Positions 55,610 to 64,000 of a stretch of DNA of 64,000 bases are shown in pieces (within the stretch, counting starts at the first letter, position 1; each line of letters starts with the position of its first letter). The stretch is from contig CM061233.1 of assembly GCA_030844895.1 (NCBI GenBank), forward strand, positions 37,823,083-37,887,082, written 5' to 3'. Source of the stretch: Ambrosia x helenae. Lineage: Eukaryota > Streptophyta > Magnoliopsida > Asterales > Asteraceae. The notes below the pieces were generated by a model. That model ran no database searches, had not been told where the DNA came from, and was given only the letters and a program-made list of their open reading frames with translations. The translations under genes were made by a program, and so were the position numbers.

Positions 55610-58101
55610 TGTAACATTTCGCATTAATTCTTGTACGTTACATGGGCATAATTAATAAAAACGTCAAATTTTATCAATTAAGTTCGCATATAATTATTTT
55701 GTCGCATTTTCGGAACCCTAATACTATATATATATATATATATATAATATATTATATATGTGGTTGTGTGTATAATATATCAAAAAAATAAACGCTTGGG
55801 CCGGGAATCGAACCCTCGCCCAAGCCGGCCCAAATCACACCATCAAGGTTAACCAACTAGGCTAGCCATCATCCTTGGATAAACCCGGACACGTTTAAAA
55901 TTTATATTGATTTTTGAAACTGCACAATTGACTATGGAAAGTCAACTGTGACGCGTTTGCATAATCAATCACAATTAACTTGTGATTGATCCGTATATGG
56001 CAACGATACTCGATTACCGGCCACATCCAACTTCGATTACACGCTCATTACCAATTATCGTTGACCAAATTGAAACTATACGCGTTTGACATTTAATCGT
56101 GAGTCAAACTTGCCAATTAATTTAACCATTGATCCCCTATATAAATTGGCCTTCTGCGAAGCTTAACAACTCGCTCATACACTCTTCTCAATCCTCAATT
56201 TTCTTCCAATCACTCTGATAATTATTAATCTGATCGCCGTTTGACTTTTAGCATTGACCGGGCAATCGAACACAAATCAACACTGTAAGTGTAATGTTTT
56301 GATTGGGTTATGTTCATCGGCAATCACACATCAATAGCCCTATGATTAATTAGGCTATTGATGTGTGAATTGATCAATTGCAGAATCTAGGGTTCGTGCA
56401 TATTGATTTGGGGATAAACTTAGTTTGACATAACGTATTTAATTATTTTTAAACGGAGTTCATCACAACCACTGGCCTAGGCCAAGTGGTTGTGACTAAG
56501 GTTTATGACCAAAGGCACCCGGGTTCGAGTCCCGGCTGTGGCCTTCTTTTCCTTTCCTTTTTATTTCTAAAGCAAACTAAATTATAATTATATATTATAC
56601 ATTTAAATCTTATAAATTCATTTTTAAATATTAAAACCTTTTTATAAATTCTAAAAAAATTATATTTATCAAATCTGAGGTAAAAGGATTATTTACAATT
56701 TTTAGTTTTCTGAAATTAATTGAATTAATATTTATAATAATTAAATCAATTTTATACTATTATATTTATAGAAATCCATTAAAATATCAAAACAATTTTA
56801 TTAAATTCCACAAAAATTATCCTATATTTGTACAATGTTAAACTTTACTGAAATAATTTTTAATTCAGAAAAATCATTTATTTTATATTTTTAATCAATT
56901 TTTGTTAAATTTAATCATAATTAAATCATAATAAATTCAATTCTTATTATTTTTGCACCAAAATTTTATACAATTTATTTTAAAATATTTAGAACAGAAA
57001 TATGATTTTTAAAATAATAATACTTTAATTTTAGTATTTTTAGATATTAAAGTTAATTGTTGGCAATTTGTAATAAATAGATTTAAAAATCTATTTTAAA
57101 AGAAATAATTTTATAAAAATTATTTTTATACTTCAAACACATTATTGTGAGCATTCTAAATTCAAATTTTATAAAAAGACTTTCTTTTATTTAATTACCA
57201 AATTTCCCGTTATTTAATTAACATTTTACTTTAAATTCAACAATTGGATATCCCCAAATCGAAACCCTAGGAAATATTGTTAAAATAGTTAGACTTAGAC
57301 TTATTTATTACCTTATTATAGGGTGATATTTGGCATTATTTGGGCAACACTATTATTTCATCTTTTCAAGAAGTATAACATTTGCTAAGGTGAGTTTTAC
57401 ATAGCCCCTTTTATTTATCACCATTTTTGGGGTGAAACATGTTATAACATCATTATTGCAATTCAATCATCAATGTGTCTATGTGTTTTCTATGTTGCAT
57501 TATGTCTTGAGCATGATTAGAGTAAGCACCATTCTAGCATAATCATTAACTCCGTACAAGCCGACGGTATACATTGATAGATCTATTGGACTGACAATCC
57601 CACCCGGATACGTGCCTCCTACAAAGGTAGCATGGGTGTTTGTTATCGCATAACATATTCAAGTGAACCATGAGCGTATGGTATGTATCATATTATAACA
57701 GTCATCAGGGTTGATTATGCACTCGATTTATTTCTAGTATGTTCTCACATATGGACTAGATTGACATGACACATGAATTGCACAACTTTTTTTTATTCAA
57801 TTATCAAAAACCTATGTAATTCTCACCAACTTTTGTTGACCCAAAATATTTTCAAAATTAACATGTTTCAGGTAACAATGAAGCTGAGGCTTGAGTTAGC
57901 ATGAGGATTTAACATGAAGTTTTATTTGAAGCTATTGAAGTTTTGTTATTTGATATTATGTATTGAATTCCTAGACAACATTTTATATTTGGATATTATG
58001 TTTTGAATAAATTATTTAAAATTTAAATTATACCATGTGCTACTGAAACAATCATCAATACGTGGCACCCCGATGTTTCCGCCATCGGTTGGGGTGTTAC
58101 A
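55610..58101 (+). repeat. 3' LTR of G2
   Basis: 2492 bp, nearly identical to the 5' LTR. It is longer mainly through a TA run near 55725-55755, with a few visible substitutions. It contains the same TATA box (56137-56146), hairpin, tRNA-like modules and intron-like module. Confidence 0.95.
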
Positions 58102-59972
58102 ATGGGGCCATAGAAAACTCACCTGTTTGAGTCGTGTGTGATCTAGTGAGCTAGTAGATGATCACCGTACTGACAAATGATACCCTATGATCATTATGGA
58201 CATGGTAAGTCATCCGGATGTTGTTTATCATACAAATTGTTCACCCGACACTTGTGGACCATTGTGTTTAGTGTGTTTCATTGTTCATGATACTTGTTAA
58301 TGTTTTAACTAACATATCGTTCCAAAACTTTGTTGTTTCGAAATGTAATGTCCATGGTGATCTATATTGGGCCTCACATGGGGTATTTGGGCCGTATTTC
58401 AGTACCAATTCACCATGTGTGGTTGGTTTTTGAGAAAACATTGCTTAACATGTGTGTGGAACCCGTTTTAGTTCATCATAGAATTAACACATGTTTCGGC
58501 ACAACTAAACTTATGTTAAATAACCATGGCCGAAGTAAATGCTCCTAATGAAGATCGAATTTGATGGTTTTGCGACTCGTTAGTGATTGATATAAGCTTG
58601 TTAAGTCCAAGCTGTGGACTTACATGTGTTTTAATGACTTAGGCCGATCGATTATCATCTAGGTGCAACATCATAACAATGTGATCGCATATTACATCTA
58701 TTTACATGAGCGTGCATTATCTAGGTGTGTGTTAGGCCGATTAAAGATCAATGACTCTTTAAGGCCGAGTGTTGGTCTTTGACAAAGGGGTATATCGAAA
58801 GAAAGAAGCTTAAAGGTGCAATATGCCTTACCTAGGATGATAGAGAGTCGTGTGTTTGCTTCCTTATTCCTTGATGGCTTCGGCTTGGTGATCCTTGATG
58901 CCTTGGCCGATTGTGTCTAAGAGTGTGGTAGTGTTTGTGTTGAGTGATGGTGCATGAAATGAAGTGGGTTGTGAGGCCCTATTTATAGGGGATCGAATGG
59001 GTAAGGACAAGAACAAAATAAGCAAGTTTAACATCCTTGGTTGGAGTTCTTGTTTTAGGAACTTATCACTTTTTGATGTAAGAGTGTAGGTTATGTCTAA
59101 GCTTTGAGTTTTGCATGCTTCTTGAGTCCTTGGCCAATTCCTATAGGTGGAAACAATTGAGGTAAGTTGACTTTGCATAGAAGGAAGAGTTCTTGTTTGG
59201 CTCTTATCCATTTTAGTGAAAATGTTGACCACCATCTCATGCTTCCTTGCTTCTTCCTTATTTGGCCGATTTGTAGCCTCTTATACCAATGTAGGAATGT
59301 TTAGCAATGTGTCTAATCACTTGCATAGATGGCTAGCCGATTTAGGAATGGCAAGAAAAGTAGATAGTGACAAGTCTTGTGGTGAGTTGGTGCTTCATGT
59401 CTTGACCTTTGTGTGGGATTTTCGGCCGCCAACATTGGGAAAGAAAAGGGTGATAGTGACTAGTCATAGATCATAGGATTTTTGTCTCTAGTTGGAACCA
59501 ATCATGAGCTTGTATAGTTGAAAAGGTATTGTTGGTTGTGTTGGTTGGATTTCGGCCGAAAAGAGGACAAACGTGGGTCCAAACTTTGATGATGGTGATG
59601 TGTTGTTTATGTGGTGTCTTGGTTGATCAAAGAGGAAAGGAAGAGAAGGTATGTCATGAAGGTTGACATTTCCTTTCTAGTGCAATGTTTGGAACTTATG
59701 ATTACTCTTCTTGGGTGCTAGGATAGTTGCCTAAAGTTAAGTGTCTTATTTAGTGTAAGTGATGATCTCATGAGGTAGTGTAGTAGCTTACATCATATGT
59801 TGAGTGTGTAAGATGTGGTAGCTGAAAATTTATGAGGTATAGGCATAGGTTTTGGATTCTTGTGTTTGTATTATTAGGTGTGATGGTGATAACTCAAGGC
59901 TTGTGGATCGGCTAGAGTGGTTTAGGAAAAGATAAAACATCTAAGGTTGTAGGATAGCTAGTCATGTGTACA

Positions 59973-60017
<45 letters not shown>

Positions 60018-60585
60018 CGGTGTCGTGTGTCTCTATATATATAATGTCGTATGCATGTCTGTATATGTGAGTATAGCTTGTGTAGATCTAAGACAATTAG
60101 CTTGGGTTATGATACACTACTTAACATGTTATCTTAAATAAATCGGCCTATTCCTGTTAATAGTGTTGTGGTTGTTCATTGTATAGCCTCTTGTACACCT
60201 CTGATATAGGAATATCATCCGGTTTCATAAGAGTAAGAGGTTGTTAATTTCCATGCCTCTTGATGACGACATTAACATGTATTTTGTTTCACATGTGTCA
60301 TGGGTTTGTTGAATGATTTCCCATGATGATCTTTGTGTTCACAATCGTGTGTTAGAGGTGCATTAGCATGTGTTAGAGGGCATATCCTCTTGTAATGCTT
60401 GTTTTGATGGTGTGTCCGGGTGTTGTATGACTAAACAAGTGCATTATGTTGAGTTTTCTGTTTAACTCATGCTCTACTAGTCTAGGGGGGGTATAGTGTA
60501 TGCAAATTGTCTAAAAATGCTCATATCACGACATAATAAATGAAACATGTACGGTCGTTGACCTGTTACGTTGACTGTTGTCACA

Positions 60586-63038
60586 CATCTTATGCACACA
60601 CACGAGTCTTGAGTCCCGTTGTTGGTGAACTTTCATAATTGGATTAAATGATAAACTTAAATCGCTTCATATATGATGTGTAACGTCTGAATACGTGTTT
60701 ATATGGTGACTATATGAGTATACATGTTAAACATATGTTAGGATTGCCTGTTCATGTGTTAGGATGTGTTAACATGTCTTAAAACGCGTTTAAACTGCAA
60801 AATCATAGAAAAATGGAAAGCAACATATTGGTTCAACCACATGGGGGTTCGAACCAACATCTGGGTCACTCATTCGACCCTCATTTCAAATACATTCGAC
60901 CCTTGCAGGGTGCGAACGAACATAGAGTATAAATACCATACTTTGCAACTTTTCATCATTTCACAAACCCTAAACGCCTCTATGTGCTCTCTCTCCACCC
61001 CAAACCCGTAGATAGTAGTTTTTGATCTTGTTTTTCAAATCCTAACACAAACATATCCTCTATATAACAAACAAGAGAATATTCAAGGTGTGTTCTTAAT
61101 CTAAAACCATTTTCATCAATTTTATCAAACCCTAAGTGTCTAGATCTGATTCAAACATGTTTTCATGGATAAAAACCTTTCTAACATCTTCCTAAACAAA
61201 AACTTTTCATTAACAATGAGTTTTCATGCAAAATACATGTGTTATGAACTTGTATGGAATTGTTTGATGATTTATTACTGTGCAGATGTTATTACAATGA
61301 TCTAGGGCTGTATTGATGGTGATTTATGATTGATATGGGTTACAATTGGATAATGGTGATGTTTTGCTCATTTTGGGGATTTTCTTTTGTGTTAGATGTA
61401 GGGCTTGTTCATAATGTTATTGACAATGAAATGATTAGGGGTTTTCATACACATGATAATCTAAGCATGTTTAGCTATTTGATAGATGATTTTAATAAGT
61501 TTCCATATCGGGTAAAGATTGCATCCGTATGATGTAACATTTCCATAATTTACTATTTTGGGTAACTTGTAAAACAGACTTATTTCGAGGTAAAATTGGT
61601 AGGGTTTTGTGCGGATAGGTTAATGATGTTTAACTGCTATGATTTGTGGCATTTCGTGATGTTTTCGGACTGTTTAGATGTGATTTGGTGCATTTTATGA
61701 GATTTTGCAGCATTGGGTCGAACCAAGGAAACTCATTCGACCCTTCAAGAGGTCGAATGATCTTGAAAAACGTTGAATGAACTTTAAAAAGGTCGAATGA
61801 ACTTGAAAAAGATCGAATGAACTTCAAAAAGGTCGAATGAACTTGAAAGAGGTCAAATGAACTTCAAAAAATTCGAATGAACATAAAAAAGGTTGAATGA
61901 ACATCGAAAAGGTCGAATGAACATGACTTCCAACCCCTTCGATCCCACAACTTCTTATATGCAATTTTTGATGCAAACTAAGTGTTTTATGCATGATTCT
62001 TGTGTGTTAACTATATATACTTGATCGATTAGTGTAACGGGTCACCAATGGGATGTTGGGTCTGTCTGGTGTGTCGGGTTAACGGTTAAACACATTTTTA
62101 AACATACGTGGTCATGATCTGGATAATCGGGGACTAGTTAACCTATGGGTTATTAGTCGGAACACTTATGCAAACATTATGATAGGTCGCCGGTAGTTGG
62201 GACTATCAGTTCGTGTCGGGATCCTTATTAACTTGAAAGCGCAACCTAGGGTGAGTTTCACGGTCCCTCTTTCAGTGTTTATGTTTTGGGGGGAGAAACA
62301 TGCTACGTACTTGCTTTCATACTGATCATGTTATGCTAGTGTTACTTTGTGTTTTTACTGTACGATAGTTCAGTTATACCGTAGGGCGGTAGTTCAGTTA
62401 GCCGTTGTTCGGTAGTTCGGTTGGCTGGGCCCGGCCGTTCAGATCACCGTGGTTTGGTAGTTCAGTTATGCCTGGGTTGGCAGTTCGGTTACACACGGGT
62501 GTTTCACAGTTGGTATCGTATTAACGGTCTCATATTTATGCCTGGTTTGGCATCTTTACAGCATAGCAGTAACATGATGGAACAATCAAACTTTTAGAAA
62601 CGTTTTAGTTAAAACCTGTGAACTCACCAGCGTTTTGTGCTGACGTTTTTAGTATGTTTTCTCAGGTCGCTAAGGTAGGAGCTGTTGATAAGCGCACGGT
62701 GTCGCATGGCGTCTAGGATTCACTTGCATGGTTTTCAAACGTTGTCGAACTTATGTTATTTACGTTTTTGAGTTGTATATATGTTTAATGCTTCCGCTGA
62801 CGTTGGTTACATTTTGAAAACTGGCGCGTTGTTTTGCGCATGGTTTTAAAATGATTATGTTTAGTTTATGCTTCCGCAACTTATCTAAACTTTTTGGTTA
62901 AACATTAAACCTCATTTTTGAAAACGAACTAAATGGTTTGGGCATTTAGAGTCGTTCTTGTCACTATTGGCTATGAAGATCTTGGTATGTCACGCGCCTC
63001 GCGGTATAAACTCCGCAGTGGAATTTGAGGGTGTGACA
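60586..63038 (+). repeat. 3' LTR of G0, right piece
   Basis: Resumes with CATCTTATGCACACACACGAG and follows the 5' LTR order: TATA GTATAAATACC (about 60926), 20-bp minisatellite (61751-61924), donor-like box (62251), CGGTAGTTCAG array and acceptor-like box (62665). It ends GGGTGTGACA. It has an extra stretch of about 130 bp near 62825-62960 that is absent from the 5' LTR. Confidence 0.8.
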
Positions 63039-63241
63039 ATAATCATTGCATAAAATACCCAAAAAAATTTACCTTATGACATATAAAACATAAATTGAAT
63101 AAATTAAAATATAACATAAATAGGTTAAATGGGTTAACCGCCAGGTTCAACACAAACCTGACCCATTTAGTGAAACAGGTTTGTGGATTCAACCGAACTA
63201 ACCCAAACATGTTTATACTAAACCAACACCAACAAATTTTG
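63039..63241. other. Unassigned AT-rich DNA
   Basis: About 200 bp between two LTRs with no gene. It carries several AACCC/GGGTT words (GGGTTAACCGCCAGGTTCAAC). Confidence 0.5.
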
Positions 63242-63819
63242 TGTTATATTCGTATCACTTAATCATCGTCATTGAGAATTCTTTTTACGAATTCGTTTTA
63301 GGATCGTAATCAAGAAACGTGATCTCACGAATATCAACCGTAGGGTGCGGAATCCCCAACGATTGTGCAAAATGATTCAGAAATAAACGATAAAGATCGT
63401 GATGAAAACAGAAAACAAATCACCGAGCAATTTCCATAACTTTAATCTTTGTATTAGATCAAATCAAGATGTTTACAAATGAAATCTTAGACCTAATACA
63501 GAGAAAAACACACATGCACACTCTAAGGAAAAAGCTCAAATGATAACTCTCTCTAAAAATTACAAACTTTTCCCTTTATATAGGATTCCACCTTCGCCCC
63601 TTTAAGAAGGTCCAAGGTGTTCATTCGACCCATTTAAGGGTTCGAATGAATCCTTCTTCTACATTCAATCTTCATTCGACCAGAGATAACTACATTCGAC
63701 CATACGACTGGTCGAATGTAACTTTAAGCTAAAGCCTTGGACATTTTTCTGATTATCTGAACCTTCGACTTTCAGTACTGGATCACTAGCTGGGGACATA
63801 CATGAATAATGCACTTACA
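63242..63819 (-). repeat. Copia-type LTR (solo or end of an element outside)
   Basis: On the minus strand it begins TGTAAGTGCATTATTCATG, similar to the A LTR start, and ends GAATATAACA. The TATA box GGAATCCTATATAAAG is near 63581-63596. GGGGATTCCGCACCC lies near 63345, and several TTCGACC motifs lie upstream of the TATA box. The flanks (GTCAT right, TTTTG left) do not match, so its insertion history is unclear. Confidence 0.6.
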
Positions 63820-63950
63820 GTCATCATTATACTCAGTTATCCTACTAATAGCAAAGCTAAGGTAGGGTCCGAGGAGGGTATGACGTAGACAACCTTACCT
63901 CTATCACGTGGGAATAGAGAGGTTGTTTCCAGTGAGACCCTCGGCTCGAT
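63820..63950 (-). mobile_element. SINE 3' domain (angiosperm-type), partial
   Basis: On the minus strand it reads GGAAACAACCTCTCTATTCC, AGGTAAGGTTGTCTACGTC, ATACCCTCCTCGGACCCTACC and ends in an AATGATGA tail beside the LTR. This order matches the conserved 3' domain I know from many flowering-plant SINEs. The tRNA-like head would lie beyond 63950 and runs toward the window edge. Confidence 0.6.
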
Positions 63951-64000
63951 AGTGGTTTTGCATCAAGCCTTGGACATAAGGCACATAACATTTAGCAATC

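Larger units (their letters stand above)
47901..58101 (+). mobile_element. Ty3/gypsy element G2, complete, nested in a G1 LTR
   Basis: 10.2 kb with LTRs at both ends (47901-50377, 55610-58101) and a perfect 5-bp duplication ATGGG (47896-47900, 58102-58106). It has a primer-binding site at 50381 and a purine tract at 55601. The gag-protease-RT-RNase H-integrase-chromodomain order and long LTRs suggest the Tekay/Del chromovirus lineage. The two LTRs are nearly identical over long stretches, so insertion is recent relative to its hosts. One stop and one frameshift break the polyprotein. Confidence 0.95.
36133..60585 (-). mobile_element. Ty3/gypsy element G1, nested in the G0 3' LTR, rearranged
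   Basis: Flanked by CATCT at 36128-36132 and 60586-60590. On the minus strand: 5' LTR fragment (45369-45014), primer-binding site, pre-gag ORF, gag-pol (43772-39260) and 3' LTR (39259-36133). To the right of 45369 the structure is abnormal: a copy of G0 gag and 3' LTR start (45374-47154), then another G1 LTR (47155-47900 and 58107-60585) that carries inserted G2. The chromodomain-like tail and tRNA-Met primer site suggest the Tekay/Del chromovirus lineage (inference). Confidence 0.8.
47155..60585 (-). repeat. Second full G1 LTR (solo-like), interrupted by G2
   Basis: The pieces 47155-47900 and 58107-60585 together match the 3127-bp G1 LTR. Its left edge has the same mutated TCTCATACCCC as 36133, not the TGTCACACCCC of 45014, which shows descent from a copy of the left LTR. 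It contains an extra stretch at 59833-59897 and a longer TA run (59970-60014). Confidence 0.8.

Noticed and set aside
1..64000. A host protein-coding gene
   Set aside because: All longer frames are explained by retroelement domains or simple repeats; no exon-intron gene model could be supported.

Overview
The window is repeat-rich plant nuclear DNA made almost entirely of retrotransposons nested in one another. I found no single-copy host gene, rRNA gene, functional tRNA gene or CRISPR array. The coding remnants are Ty1/copia elements of SIRE type, carrying a long accessory (env-like) region after RNase H, and Ty3/gypsy elements whose integrase ends in a chromodomain-like tail. The element types and LTR styles suggest a eudicot, most likely Asteraceae; that is inference from remembered family features, not a search.

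Left block (1-25.5 kb). A minus-strand copia element B runs from about 25.5 kb down to about 5.9 kb. A second minus-strand copia element A (7556-21677) sits inside B's accessory reading frame, with target duplications CACCT (21678-21682) and AACCT (7551-7555). A's own accessory frame is split by a solo LTR (10790-11271). The A/B junction occurs again at 1-1365, so part of this nest was duplicated. Between the copies lie a 5'-truncated gypsy LTR (1366-3140), a Harbinger-like MITE with a TTA duplication and a large CCA expansion (3860-4715), and a foldback element with a C-rich core (5111-5875).

Middle (25.5-30.7 kb). This holds AT-rich DNA, a GC-rich patch with a 34-T run, a tRNA-derived SINE-like unit, a GGTTCGACCGG-rich block, a GA microsatellite and decayed gypsy LTR fragments.

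Right block (30.7-63 kb). A plus-strand gypsy element G0 has its 5' LTR at 30694-33211; its 3' LTR is split between 35979-36132 and 60586-63038. Inside that 3' LTR is a minus-strand gypsy element G1 (36133-60585, duplication CATCT). Inside a G1 LTR copy is a complete plus-strand gypsy element G2 (47901-58101, duplication ATGGG). G1's right side is rearranged: at 45369-45373 its LTR switches to a second copy of G0 gag and 3' LTR start followed by another G1 LTR, as expected from unequal crossing-over and then LTR-LTR recombination. G2 is the youngest-looking element, yet it has one in-frame stop and one frameshift. The window ends with a copia-type LTR (63242-63819) abutting a SINE 3' domain (63820-63950).

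The strongest candidate for something undescribed is a module shared by at least five gypsy LTR families here: a strong splice-donor-like AG|GTGAGTTT and an acceptor-like (T)n(C)AG|GT, 415-524 nt apart, with conserved internal boxes. It looks like an intron carried inside the LTR. G2's LTR also has two opposed tRNA-like modules around its TATA box and a perfect 16-bp hairpin downstream of it.
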